Assembly: GCF_022201045.2 (NCBI RefSeq)
Contig: NC_068560.1
Span: 20,353,501 to 20,417,500 of the forward strand
Length of the DNA: 64,000 bases
Direction of reading: 5' to 3'
From: Citrus sinensis
Lineage: Eukaryota > Streptophyta > Magnoliopsida > Sapindales > Rutaceae
Part shown: positions 44,833 through 57,782 of the stretch, in pieces
How the letters are laid out: every line of letters starts with the position of its first letter
Position numbering within the stretch: the first letter of the stretch is position 1
Made by a program: the position numbers and the translations under genes
The notes under the pieces: generated by a model
Told to the model about the DNA's origin: nothing
Databases searched by the model: none
The model's input: the letters and a program-made list of their open reading frames with translations, nothing else

Positions 44833-47800
44833 ATGAGAATTTTCAGCGCATTAAAACAGCTCGATATTGGATGCTTCCCTTGCTCCCCTCGAGCAAAGTT
44901 TCAGCTGAAATTAGTGGATGCAGAGAATGAAACAGGGATGGCAGCAAATGAGATGGTGGAGGATAGATCAGTGGGACCTAGTGGCCAACCCCGCCGGTAG
45001 CAATGAAGATCCTAAGCTAGGACGTTCGAGGTCTAGAGAAGCCTCAAGCGTGCCTGGCCATTAAGAAAATTATCCATCTGCATCAGCCTGACATTTTCTT
45101 TTACTGTAAAAATGTTGGCCAAGCGGGTTAATGTAGAAGGTAGACCGTTCAATTTTGAAAATTGGTTCACAGTGGATATGAATGGAATAGAAGGAGGCTT
45201 AGCCTTATTTGTGGTATAATATGGTGAATGTCGAAATAAAATCGTTTAGCTCTCACAATATTGATGCAATAGTGTATAAAGAAAGTGGCAAGGTGTGGAG
45301 ATGTATAGGGATTTATGGCCACCAAGAAACCAAGCAAAAACACCACACTTGGACATTGCTGGAGAGGCTAGCATGTATTTTCTTTTATCCTTGGTGCTGC
45401 TCTGGTGATTTTAATGAAGTATTGCATTTACAAGAGAAATCATGGGCAATGACAAAAATATAAGCATGGTAGCTAAGTTCAGAGAAGCTATTCAGGAATG
45501 CAGCCTCGTTGATATGGGCTACATGGGCTACCCATTCACATGGTCAAGGAGGAGGTACGAACCACATCATATTGAGGAATGTCTGGAAAGGTTCCTCTGT
45601 AGCAAAGATTGAAGCAACAACTTTCAGGACTTGGCAACCACAAATTTAGTAAATTGGGTTTTTGACCATTGCCCAAATTTTAATAGAGGTTAGAGAAAGG
45701 TGTAAAAAGAAAGGGTTTGTAACAAAGTTATTTAATAGAGAACACTATAAAGATATGTGGAGCTCATATAAAGCCTGCAAATGCATAGTGAGAGAAGAGT
45801 GGGCTCATATTGGTGGGGAAAAAGGGGGGAATCCAGTCAAGCAATTCCAAAGGGTGGCCAAAAGCACGCTAGCTAATCTTAAGGGATGGAGCAAGGTTGA
45901 ATTCGCTGACAGAAAAAAGAAGCAAGAAAAGCTGATTAACCAACTTAGGTATGTGAAACAAAGTAGAGCTCGTGAGGTAAATGGAGACCGAATTAGAAAG
46001 CTCAAAAACCAGATTAACAGCATGTTGATGAATGAAGAGATCCATTGGAAGCAGAGGTCAAGAGTTGACTAGTTGAAGGAAGGGGACAGAAATACCAAGT
46101 TTTCCCATGCTAAAGCTTTAGAAAGAAAAAGAAAAAATAAAATTTGGGAGATTGAAAACGCTCAAGGGCAATGGACAGAAAACTGAGAGGATGTTGAAAA
46201 GGAGTTTTGCGAGTATTTTCAGAACTCATTTACAACTTCCAGCCCAAGTCAAAGTCAGATTCAAGATGCTTTAAGAGGAATGCTGCGAAAAGTAACTCCA
46301 GAGACGAATGATTATCTGGAGGAACCTTTTACAACAGAGGAGATTGTTGAAGCTCTTTCCCAGATATGCCCAACTAAAGCCCTAGGGCCTGATGGCTTGC
46401 TTGCTGCTTTCTTCCAGAAACATCAGCAGACAGTCCATGGGGGAGTGTTAGGAGCTTGCTTGCATATTCTTAACGAGCAAGGTAATTTAGCTGCCCTTAA
46501 TCACACTTACATTGCTCTTATTCCAAAGACATCCAAGCCCAAAAAAGTCACTGAGTTTAGGTCAATTAGCCTTTGCAATGTGATTTACATAATTGTAGTT
46601 AAGACTATTGCAAATAGATTAAAATCAATCCTATCTCAAATTATTTCTCCTACTTAGAGCGTATTCATACCCAGTAGACTCATTACGGATAATGTTATTA
46701 TTGATTATGAATGCCTTCATAAAATTAGACTTAGCAAGGGGAAAAGGAAAAGATTGGTGGCCTTAAAATTAGATATAAGCAAGGCGTATGACAGGGTTGA
46801 ATGGCGATTTCTGGAACAAACAATGAAAAACGCTTGGTTTTTCTAATAAGTGGCTGAAGTTGATAATGGGTTGTATTATTACTGCTTTTTTTTTGTAATT
46901 ATTAATGGAGTCCCAAAAGGTTTTATTCAACCAGAGAGAGGCTTAAGATAGGGATGTCCTCTTTCTCCATACTTGTTTATTATATGTGTAGAAACATTTT
47001 CAAATTTGTTGATGCAGGCAGAAAGAAATCAGCAGATCGAAGGGCTAAGATTTGCTAAGGATGTCACAATTTCTCACTTACTTTTTGCGTATGACAGTTT
47101 AGTTTTTACTAGAGCATTAGAGGCTGAATGCAAGTACCTGAAAGGAATCTTTAACAAATATGCAAGGGCTTCGGGGCATATTTTTAACTTTGATAAATCA
47201 TCAAAGTTTTTTAGAGGCAAGATGTCGGAGGGGTAGATAACAACAATAAAGAACATTTTCAATTTAAATGTGGTTTCCAAATATAAAAAGTATTTAGGTC
47301 TCCCATCTATTATAGGTAGGAAAAGAACAAGTTTCTTCAAAGATGTCAAGCTTAAAGTACTTAGCAAGATTAACAGTTGGCAACACAAAATGTTCTCAAG
47401 TGGAGGCAAGGAGATTTCAATAAAAGCAGTTGCCCAAGTTGTTCCTACATATGCTATGAGTGTCTTCAAGCTTCCTAAGGGTTTATATGAAGACATTCCG
47501 AGAGCTATTGTAAAGTTTTGGTGGGGATTTAAGCAAGATAAGCAGGGAATTCACTGGATTAGATGGGACAAGTTGAGTTGTGCCAAAAGTAAGGGAGGGT
47601 TGGGTTTTAAAGATTTTATTAGCTTTAATCAAGCAATGGTGGCAAAACAAGGATGGCATCTGATTTAATACCCCAATTCCCTGGTTTCTAAAGTGTTTCA
47701 GGCAAAGTACTTGAAAAACTCCTCTTTTTTAAATGCAAAAGTTGGTTCCAAGCCATCATTTATATAAAGGAGTATTCTTTGGGGCAGGCAAGTCATTAAG

Positions 47801-49316
47801 AAGGTAGTAAGGTGGCGAATTGGGAATGGTAGCAATATTTTTATGTATGAAGACAGTTAGCTTCCAAGACCAAACACATTCAAGCTAATTTCACCTCCAA
47901 CTTTACCCATAGAAACTACTATGGCTAAATTGATTGATGATGAGAACAAGTGGGATGAAACCAAGCTAAACCAGTTTTTTATGCAGGAAGATATGGAGGT
48001 AATTCTCAAAATTCCTCTTCCAAGAAATTAGAAGGAAGATGAACTATTGTGGCATTATGATAAACGAGGGGAGTATTATGTAAAAAGTGGCTATTAGATA
48101 ACCCTCAAGATCAAAGCTCTAAATTTGTCCAACAGCTCTAACTGCAGCTCCAAAAGGTAGAATGTTCTAAGTCTCTCGAGCTCCATGAAAAAATCAAAAT
48201 TTTCATATGGAGAGCAGCTAAGAACTTATTGCCAACTGTTGAAAATTTGTGGAAAAGAAAGTGTTTAGAAGATCCAATTCGCCAGAGGTGTAACAGAGAG
48301 GTGGAAATCGTTAATCACGCCTTGTTAGAATGCAAAGTAGCAAAGAAAATTTGGCTTCATACTCCATTTTCAATCCAAACTCAAAATGGCTCAAACCAAG
48401 ACATTCTCAGTCTTATCTATGATTTGTTCTTCTCTTGGAGTAGGACTGATGTTAAGTTAATGGTAACATATTGTTGGGTAGTGTGGTATGTAAGAAACTG
48501 TTAGAAGATGTGTTTAGGACTGCTGATGTGGAGACATAGAAGTTGCTTAGTTGAATGTTTCAAACTTTTCCTATTTTTCTGGTGTTGGTTATTTATTTTG
48601 TTGTTCTTGCTGAGATCGTGGCACAATCTTTGGACCATGATTCTAGTGGGTTGTTATTTGGTTTTGGTGTGTTATTTAAGCTTTAAAGTGTAATGTTTTC
48701 AGTTTATGAATTGAGTGAAGTTCTCTTGACAATTCACGATGGCTCTCATTTCCATCTGTAAACTTTGTTTTCTTTTCTTATTCAAGTAACAACAGAAACA
48801 AACTGATTTTCGAAGGCAAGAAGATTGATCCAAGAATCTCAACAGCTAAGGCGGAATCAGTGCTAGAAGCCTATCATAGGACTGTAAAAACAGATGCATC
48901 ACTATTCTACAAGGTTAGAAATGATGAGCAACAGAAGTGGGAGCACCCTCCCAAAAACGCTATCGAGTGGGGCTTATAGGTGGCTAGAAATGCAAATTTG
49001 TCTGTTTTGATCATGGAGATAGATTGTAAAGGTGTGCTTGATTTATTGAATAACACAAAGGGCAACAGAACAAGTATAAGTTGGGTAATTACAGAAATAC
49101 AAGATAACAAAAAAGGAGTTTAAAAAGGTAAAGTTCAGACATGTCCCTAGAACTTGTAATGTTTGTGCCCATTTCTTAGCTAAAAATGTTGTAGGAGCAA
49201 ATACATCTACTATCTAGTTGGAATCATTACCAGCAGATATTCAAAATGTATTGAACAGTGTTGTTTGAAGTTATGAAAGTTTTGCTTTCTTTTCAAAACA
49301 AAAAAAAAAAAAAAAA
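44833..49316 (+). mobile_element. Defective L1-type LINE retrotransposon, 5' end unclear
   Basis: A likely ORF1 tail (44833-45000, ends GPSGQPRR-stop) is followed by the ORF2 start at 45003 (MKILS-stop-DVRGLEKPQA, the usual MKILSWN-like start with Trp changed to stop). The endonuclease part has HHTWTLLERLACIF and CCSGDFNEVLH. The reverse transcriptase part runs from about 46230 to 47270 (ALGPDGLLAAFFQKH; FRSISLCNVIY). Its catalytic FADD box reads FAYDSLVF (about 47090), so the enzyme is dead. A zinc-binding region and an RNase H-like tail (EIDCKGVLDLLNNTKGN) follow. It has an A-rich tail at 49294-49316. ORF2 is broken by several stops and frameshifts and by a solo LTR at 48499-48794. Confidence 0.88.
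48499..48794. mobile_element. Solo LTR (296 bp) nested in the LINE
   Basis: Starts TGTTAG, ends AACAACA (TG..CA). It is flanked by GAAAC at 48494-48498 and 48795-48799. The LINE reading frame stops inside the insert. Without the insert and one target copy it is continuous across the site (VWYVRN then KLIFEGKKID). It does not resemble the other LTRs in the window. A small copia-type element is the likely source. Confidence 0.75.
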
Positions 49317-49325
49317 TTGTTTCAG

Positions 49326-49580
49326 CTGCTGAAAGAAAAACAAATTAAGGATGTGAAAGAAGTATTAGTTGATGTTACAGAGAATCAAACCCATGTCCAT
49401 GGGTCAAATATGCAACTTGAAGCTTCAAGACCTAGAACAGTGGAAGACGGATTAAGAGAGCTGCAATTTAAGTACAATGATTTGCAAGCTTGTTGTGATG
49501 ATTTGCAAATGAAACATGATTCATTGCGCCTCATTTTGACCCGGGACAATAATGAGAATAAAAGCACCACCTGTCTTTGA
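49326..49580 (+). pseudogene. Array copy E: last coding exon only
   Basis: After TTTCAG, the exon reads LLKEKQIKDVKEVLVDVTEN and on through the coiled coil LQFKYNDLQACCDDLQMKHD. It ends NNENKSTTCL-stop, where A and B end DNDIEAPPVLE, so a one-base shift near 49560 alters the last residues. All upstream exons are missing: the LINE tail abuts the acceptor. The UTR donor (CAG|GT at 49595) and UTR exon (from 50163) are kept. Confidence 0.72.
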
Positions 49581-50951
49581 ACAATAAAAAACAGGTATGA
49601 ATTATTTTAAAGACCATATAATTTTTTAATCTAAATTGTTTCTGTTTTCTTTCATTGGCAGTTATTAATAAAATTTTTTTTATACAAATAAGTTAAATCG
49701 TTGTCAATTTTACTCAATTAACTTAAACATCAGATAAACTAACATCGATTTTATTTTGTCTCTATCAACATTTTATCTACTTAGAATTTTTTTTTTTTTT
49801 TGGATTCTCTTGATGTACCCTATATTTAATATTAAAATTATTTTAAGAATTAATTCAAATTGTCCTCCCATGAAATGACATTCTGTAAAATATTTCTAAA
49901 TTTTTGTAAACCCCAACTTACACCACTTAAGAAGATAAAAAATTTTCATCAACTCGCCCCTTTTATTTCTTTATTTTTTTAATAAGAAAAAGGTAAGTTG
50001 AAGTTTACAATAATTTATAAGTTTCTTAAAAATTATCATTTCACAAGAGTAATCTGAAATTTACTCTTTTATTAATTCGTTATCTTAATTTTGACAGGTT
50101 TTAAAAAATTTGTAATATTTCTAGTTAATTTGATATTTGTGATTCTTCTATATATTTTGCAGGTTGAAGAATGATTTCTTGGGATGTATATTTTCAAATA
50201 CAAAACACTGATGCTTTTGGTCGCATGTATAACGATCATCTCTTGGTGAATAAGCTAGGGCCTGGATAAATTCAAATATCATAGATAAATATTTTATGGT
50301 TTATAAACATCTGCTTTTGCTTTGGATTTTGATAATCTTTTGAATAATTCCTGTGGGAAAATATATATTTGCAAGACTGGCTTTCTGCTTCAACTATTAA
50401 TTTCTGTAACATTTTTATTAATTTTTTAACAGTAAATCTGATCAATTTTTTTTTAAAAAAATAAGCATGCACTCTAATTTTTAATAAAAAATACCAATAC
50501 AAAAATACCCCTAACGTAATTTACTAATAAGTACAATTCAATTTAAGTTGGTAGAATAATATTGCTCTTAACACCATTTAACGCACACTCAATTCATTAT
50601 TGTGTTATATAGGTGTTTTTATTTTGTAATGCTATATCGAAAGGGATCTATACGAAATAATTTTAAAACTATAGCATAAATAAAATATAATTCAATAAAA
50701 TAGGGATCCGAAGGATAGGCCCCTTCCAAAATAATTTGTTATTTTGTTTGAGTAAAACGGCACCGCATCCATGAAACTTAAAATATCCCCCCTCTATATA
50801 TATAAATATAAATAAATAACTACCGCAAGAACCCCATTCAACGTCTTCTCTCTGTGTCTTTCTTTCTTGGCCTGTGGGTTGAAATTGGAGGTCTTTTGCT
50901 GAATAAATAACAAATAAAAATAAAAATATCAACAAATAAAAAAATAAAGGA
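49581..50951 (+). other. Copy E 3' region, then spacer and DUF760 promoter
   Basis: The conserved UTR exon starts at 50163 after TTTTGCAG (GTTGAAGAATGATTTCTTGG). The short repeated ORF found after A, B and C was not found here. AT-rich spacer runs to about 50700. Array similarity ends about 50400. Confidence 0.55.
50795..50808 (+). promoter_or_regulatory. TATA box of the DUF760 gene
   Basis: TATATATATAAATA, about 145 bp upstream of the ATG at 50952, allowing a leader of roughly 110 nt. Confidence 0.5.
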
Positions 50952-53900
50952 ATGGTGCAGTTAGCAGGAGCAGCAAGTGATGTGTTGTTGATAAGTCCAT
51001 CAACTGGAGGTCTCGGTTTTAGTTTCAGACAGCACTTCCATTCTGTTCCTCATTCCAAGTATCTTTGTTCTTCACTTTTTTTCAAGGTAAGTTTTTTTTA
51101 ATCATCATCATCATCATTATTATTTCATTTCCTTTGAATAATTTTATTATCTAGGTTTGCTTGATAGAATAATTTTGATTAGTAGGAGCAGTAAAACGGA
51201 AAGTTTTAATTTATACACCCATATGGTCATTTTACTTTCTGCAACTAACCAAAATGATAAGCTCCACTTGTTTTAGCTGAGCTTGATAGATGTTTATGGT
51301 TTTTGGCATAATCTTATATGTTAGTTAATTTGTGGTTCACAATTGTCCTTATATATTTATTCTGTAGATAAATTTTATTGATAGATTTTAAGAGAGAATA
51401 ATTCGTGATATGTTGCCCCCGGGGCCCTGCTCGAGTGGTTTCTTTGGTTGGCCATCTGAGTTTGAATCCCGGGAGACAGGTAGCAGGCTAAAAAATTGAT
51501 TTGGACTTCGTCTGTTCTCAAAATTTGTGGTATAATATTTATTGTCTAGATGATGCCTTGGTTCTTGGGTGACCTTGTCTTGTGTACTCCTGTTGTAAAA
51601 ATTAGTTAGGACACTCGCTTGAGTGATTTTCACGTTGAGACTCTAGAGGCCTTTTAGGTGAGTCTTGATTAGCAATAGGAAAGAAAAGAAGAAATCTTGA
51701 AAAAAAAATATTGAATTTGAGAATTGCAACATAATTGGGAATGATGTAGCTTATAATAAGTGTCTTGAAATGGTTATCCTGCGAAAGAGAATAATGCGCA
51801 AGGGAAGGTGAAGAAATAAAAGTTTGACTTTTTAATAATCTGGTTTAGTTGACACTATCAATAACAATACTGTGTTGCTTAATAGATATAACTGCACGAC
51901 AAAATATAAATTATAAGATTCAAAGCACTTATAGTTTTCTCTATAAATACTTAAAACTGTGAACTTCTGTTAGACTAGATTACAGTTGTCGTGGGCCTAC
52001 CTTGGACAAAGTTTTGGCTCCATTATGTTGCATCTCTGGTTGCAGGGCCAGAGGACCGTTATTTTTGGCTCGAGGCTTGATGCAAAATCTGCATGAATTT
52101 TTTTGTTCATTTGCTTTTTAATCATTTCTTAGTGTCTCATAGAATCTTTTCTCTATTAGAGCTGTCCGTCATTTTGCATCCCAAAGCTAGGAAATGGAAT
52201 GGACAAGTGCCGCATGAGAGACTTAACTGTTAGAGCATCAGGGAGTTCAGATCAGAATGTGGTACCAATTGCTCCTCTTCAGTTTGAATCCCCTGTTGGC
52301 CAGCTTTTAGCACAAATATTGCAAACGCATCCGCATTTACTCCCTGCAGCCATTGATCAGCAACTGGAGAACATTCAAATTGATAAAAATGTCCAGAGAG
52401 AAGATACTTCTCAGGATCTCCTTTACCAGTGAGTTAAATCTCCATTCACCACTTCTTTTGAAACTCATTTCCATCTAACAGTTTGTCCAATTTATGAATT
52501 CTATTCATGTCATAAGCTAGCAAGACCATGTGCCTGAAAAATGCAGTTTTATCACATATTTTGGGGCTGTATTTTCAAACATGATGCCACTTACAGTACT
52601 TTGGGTTGCTAGGGAGATAATTTTATTTGGAATGCAATACCAGAGATGATTTGATAACCAACCTGTTTAGTTAGTCTTATAGCTTAGTTGAGTTTAGTTG
52701 CCTGGTAGACCATACGGTGGTGGAAGTGGAGATAGAAGCAATAAATTAGACTGCTACAGTTGCATTTTGGATCACTTAAAGGGGACCTATAATAGTCAGG
52801 AAGAGGATGTGCTAGTCACGCACTTTAGTTTCCTAAAGTAGAGCATGGTAGTTCAGCTTAGAGAAATTTGAATTATTGACTTCTCTTCCTAAGTTATAAT
52901 TCTATATATGTTTCTTCAGTTACAACCTTGGTTTATTTTACTGAACTTCATTAACCGTTGAGTGTGTGAGAGAAGAGTAAGTTAGAATATCTAACTTCTG
53001 GTGGACTAACACAATAGAATTTGAGACCTTAGCCAAAAATTCTTTATCAGGGTTATTGATTTTTGATATTAGGAGAAAAAAACATATGAATTAAATATTA
53101 TGTTGTAGGATATTCTATTCCTCTATGCCTCTTTGAGATATCAAATTGTTAATTAAATTTTAAATTCAAGTTTTGCTGACACATCTTTGCAATAATACAT
53201 TATAAAACTAACTTGAATTGCTTGAAGCACATTGTCAAATCGTCCTTTACTATCCAGATTCAAGAATGATATGTTTAGAAGAAAATGTAGTGTTTGAAAT
53301 TTAATTGGACATAAAATAGTCACATTTGAATGATTCTGCTAAAAAACAATGGTAGAGTTTTGGAAGAACAAAAGTTATTAAAAGAAGGGAAACAAAAATG
53401 GGAAGGGAGCTATAACACATGTAAACTAATTGTTAACTACTGCAAAATTAGCTTATTTGAGCCTAATTTATTATTATTATAACTGTAGTGTGAAGATATG
53501 AGCATGCTTGGAGTGCTTTCTTTTCCAGTTTTATCAATTCTGTCCACGACATTCAAAATGTTAAAATATGTTTTAGCATAATATTTTAATTGTTTGCCTG
53601 GTTTTAAATGTGTTCCCAGGTGTTTTATTTTTTATTTTTCAGCTCAATTTTTATCAAAAGTTGTTAAATATCTTGGTTACTGTTACTGAGTAGCCACTAT
53701 AACTGAATCCTTTGAATTGTAGGAGAATAGCTGAAGTCAAAGAGACGGAAAGACAGAAGGCATTGGAGGAGATAATATACTGCTTGATAGTCCAGAAATT
53801 TGTGGAGAATGATATTTCAATGATTCCTAAGATAAGAGAAACCTCAGATCCTGTCGGAAGAGTGGATTTTTGGCCAAATCAAGAACAGAAACTAGAATCA

Positions 53901-54545
53901 GTTCATTCTCCTGAAGCATTTGAGATGATACAGAGCCACTTGTCTCTTGTACTTGGGGAGCGACTGGTGGGTCCCCTTGATACCATTATTCAGATTAGCA
54001 AAATCAAACTCGGAAAGTTGTATGCTGCTTCCATCATGTATGGTTATTTCCTCAGAAGAGTTGATCAACGATTTCAACTCGAGAGAACAATGAAAACTCT
54101 TCCTGAGGGTTTTGATGAAGACAAGGTTAGATATGAAGAACGAGAACCATCTCCAATGAGCCGTCTCTGGGATCCAGATTCCTTGATCAGAATCCCGCCC
54201 AATGATGATGGAACTATTGGTGAAAGCTTTATGGATGGTGGTGAAGGAAAATCATATAGGCTGAGATCCTATGTTATGTATTTAGATGCAGAGACACTTC
54301 AAAGATATGCAACCATAAGATCGAAGGAAGCTATTTCATTGATTGAAAAGCAGACACAAGCCTTATTCGGGAGACCTGATATCAGAGTTCTTGAAGACGG
54401 TTCAATCGACACATCTAAAGATGAAGTGATTTCAGTCACATTTTTAGGATTGACCATGCTAGTACTGGAGGCAGTAGCATTTGGATCATTCATGTGGGAT
54501 TCTGAAAGTTATGTCGAATCAAAATACCCTTTCATTAAAAGCTAA
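50952..54545 (+). CDS. DUF760 protein, UV-B-induced protein At3g17800/At1g32160-like, plastid-targeted
   Basis: Three exons: 50952-51086, 52160-52428 and 53723-54545, with GT..AG borders and matching phases, giving 408 aa. The N-terminus (MVQLAGAASDVLLISPSTGG, then Ser/Phe/His-rich) looks like a chloroplast transit peptide and is poor in acidic residues. The mature part has SPVGQLLAQILQTHPHLLPA. It continues with the DUF760 region in exon 3: PEAFEMIQSHLSLVLGERLV, KIKLGKLYAASIMYGYFLRR, and a C-terminal VTFLGLTMLVLEAVAFGSFM hydrophobic stretch that may associate with membrane. The family is plant-specific and its biochemical role is unknown; one member was named for UV-B induction. Length and domain layout are normal, with no defects. 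The gene lies between the array and the XTH gene, in the order I recall for Arabidopsis At1g32160. Confidence 0.93.
51410..51660 (+). mobile_element. Candidate tRNA-derived SINE in DUF760 intron 1
   Basis: GGGCCCTGCTCGAGTGGTTT (box A-like) is followed about 20 bases on by GAGTTTGAATCCCGGGAGAC (box B-like), as in tRNA-derived SINE heads. The unrelated body extends about 190 bp to ACTCTAGAGG. I could not define target duplications or a tail, so the borders are approximate. Confidence 0.45.
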
Positions 54546-57500
54546 GGGCCTTTTCTTCCCATCATCAATAATTGATGACCTTACCAGCTATGTAGATTGA
54601 AAGGTATGATGAAAATCTATTGTGTTATAATGCATAGTTGTCAGTAAATACCATGTTTTCATAGTTACAGTAATATAAATCCTTGATGGCCCGCCCTTTG
54701 TTCATTAGCTCAAATTTATAGTTGGTATTTGTCCAATGTCGAGCAATCTAGCTTAGACATTGAAGTTTCTTGCCTAATTTGGAACTACGTTAGTCCACTT
54801 TTTTGCTTATATTCACTTCTTTTGTTGAGCCCATAAATTAGGTTTCAACAATGAGAAGGGCATCTAAATGCCCCTAGCCCACAAGAGCCATTAGGCTGTG
54901 CTTCTCTTGAGCTGTCATACTACACACGCAGCATTTATATCTTACATTATATGATGGTACATTAGATGAATAAAGCTATAAGAGTGTTGAACAAGAAACA
55001 ATGAACGTAAAAGTTTGTCCCGAACTTCCTTAATGTGTAGGCATTGCTTAATAGGCATTTTTTTTTCTTTTATCCTTTTGGAAAACTGGAAAAGCTCTAC
55101 GATGGCATGTCTTTACTTGATGGCCACTCTACAGATAGCTGTACTTGACCTTGCCAACCGAAAAAAAAAAGAGAGGGAAAAGAAAGATTCATTATTCATA
55201 TACATACTCATAAGATGCGTCCTTTGATCTTACAACTTGGCTTCATGCCTTCATTTATTTTTTCCCTTCTAGAGTATCTCATTCCATTGCAACGTATTGC
55301 ACGATTGCTTCTTTAGCCAAGAATAATGTGAACCAATCATGAATATGTACACACGAATCTGATTTGCCCATTCTTTTTGTCTAAAAATATATTGAGTAAT
55401 AATCTAGAGGACGACATTTGAGCGACACTGTCATGTGGATCTATAATTTCAACGCTATTCACAGAGAATTATAAAATAACGTCACATGTTCGATTGCTCA
55501 TCTTGAAGCACAACCATACACAATGTAAAAAGGATTGAGTAAACAAAGGGCAGTCTAATCATTTCTTAAAATAAGAAGGTTTCCATGAATATTTTACAAA
55601 ATTTATTGAAAAATAGGCTTATTAAAATAAACTACTTAAAGTAAGAAGTAATATTATTACCTAATATTATTTATGTATATTGCAGAAATTTTTTACCAGA
55701 CACGGAGGAGAAATTTTGTGGGACACAGAAGAAATTTATGTAATTAAACAAAACATTAGAATAAATCAAATAGAAGAATAAAACGCTCCGTTTTCCTCCG
55801 AAGGTTCCACTACAGACCCGTTATCAAGCCAAGATATTTATTTCCCATTATGCCCTTCTATTACAACGTAATTATAGGACGTAATCGTTCACGGGCGCCG
55901 CCTCAGTTTCTCACGCTGTTTTCCATGTTTAGGTGACAATTTTACCCACCTACTGCCGTTTGTTTTACTAAAAAAAAATCATTTTATCAAATATTCTTCA
56001 TAAATTATTAATTATCATAATCAACTACTTGATTTCCGTCAACTTCATCAATAGGGCAGGTTACAATCGCTGTCCTAAATACACAACTTAACCAAAATTT
56101 TGGACTTTCTCCCACAACTAATAATTACGCGAATTATTAATATTTATGAACCAAAATTAAATGTTAATAATTATATATATATATATACACACTTACTTAT
56201 TCTTTTTCTGACTTTTTCGTGATTGGCTACATGCAACTGAAGTTTAATTATGCCATCATGAGATTACGAAATGGGCCACATGAATACATGATGATGGCAA
56301 ACAATTATATGTTGACACATGGGTCTCGAGGCCCCAATAATATTAAAGCTGAGGTGGAAAATGTTTTTAATCTGGCTAAACATTGTGCATGTGTCCAATG
56401 GGATTTCATGAACAGAGGTATTTAAGCTGACTTTGATAGTAGATTGATAAACTAGATTTTTAAAAAAATTAATAATAATATTAAACTTATGAAATACGTT
56501 GAGTGTAACTGCTACCGATATTATTTTATCATGCATGCTTGATTAGTATCCAACTAAATCTTTATGGAACCGTTAGCTTAGCTATTTGTCATTGTATAAT
56601 ATATGTGTCATTTAGATAAACATCTTGTCCGCATCATCTTAGTTGTCCTTAGCTTCTAACACTCCTTGTCCCTACTTAACAACACATATATCTGTCACTT
56701 AAACAAACTTGTGTTCAAAGATAAGAATATGATCAATCATCATCAATATTCAATCAAAAAATTACAAATATCATCCACCTCTAAGAAGCTATAATTTATT
56801 TCTTTTGGTCAAGATTTCTACAAAAAAAAAAAAATTAATTAAAAACAGGTAGAATAATTTGATGAATTAAAAACATCAATTACATAACATAAGATGACTA
56901 GAATTTACTTAAAATACTTAAATATTGGATAAAAAAATACAGACATTATGGATGACCGGCAATTAGAGAAAAAAATAAATCAAATACAAAAATAATTTTT
57001 TTCTAAAATTAAAAAAAGGAGATAAATAAAGTCTTAATTTTTACCTTCTTTAGGATTCGAATTTGAGTAATCAATTAAATAAAATTACTGAAAAATTACT
57101 CAGCAACACTCTTAAAGACAACCTAAAATTAATGTTAAAAGAACAATAGTCACAGTATTTTTCTCTCACTAATATTGATTACATCCAATATAATTTCCAT
57201 GGACCTTACTAATTAATAATTATCCCACTAAACACTGTTTGTTACAAAATTGTTGCTTAACAAGTGAATAGTAATTTATTTCTTTTGGGAACAGTATATA
57301 CTCTTTCCTTCTACCACTGAATTCAACCTAAATAAGGCAATTTCTATATATAATATTAAAAAAACTACACAATGTCTTTTTAAAAAAAAAAATCCTTTGA
57401 ACTAGAAATATTAATAAGATTTAGTTTTTCAAAAATCTCTCAAAATAAGACGCAAATTCTTGTTTTAAAAAAGAACCAAAATCCCCAATTTACACACTGT

Positions 57501-57697
57501 ATATACACACACATATACTAAAATGTCATTAGCTGGGTGTAAATCTTTTAATTTTCACAGTGGCAATATAATTAAATTCTGCAAAAGGGAAAGGTCATTT
57601 TGGTCTCCACACACCAATTCAAATGTCAAAAAGGCAGCAGCCAAATACTACCCACACCATTTACTAGTCTCTTGGCAACAACACGCCTCTTTACTCG
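54546..57697. other. Intergenic DNA between DUF760 and XTH
   Basis: The DUF760 3' UTR probably occupies the first few hundred bases. The remainder is AT-rich with homopolymer runs. Short open frames here (for example 56219-56425) show no family resemblance. No mobile element ends were recognised. Confidence 0.5.
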
Positions 57698-57714
57698 TAT
57701 ATATATATATATAC
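57698..57714 (+). promoter_or_regulatory. TATA-type promoter element of the XTH gene
   Basis: TATATATATATATATAC, about 70-85 bp upstream of the ATG at 57783, followed by a CA-rich stretch (CACTCATCAACTCAC) that is a plausible start-site region. Confidence 0.5.
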
Positions 57715-57782
57715 ACTCATCAACTCACAGAGAAACCAACACACACCGTAACAAATTTTATTTATAGAAACCAAAAATAATA

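Noticed and set aside
56219..56536. Two opposite 68- and 90-aa frames between DUF760 and XTH
   Set aside because: No homology recognised, AT-rich context, no promoter or splice support.
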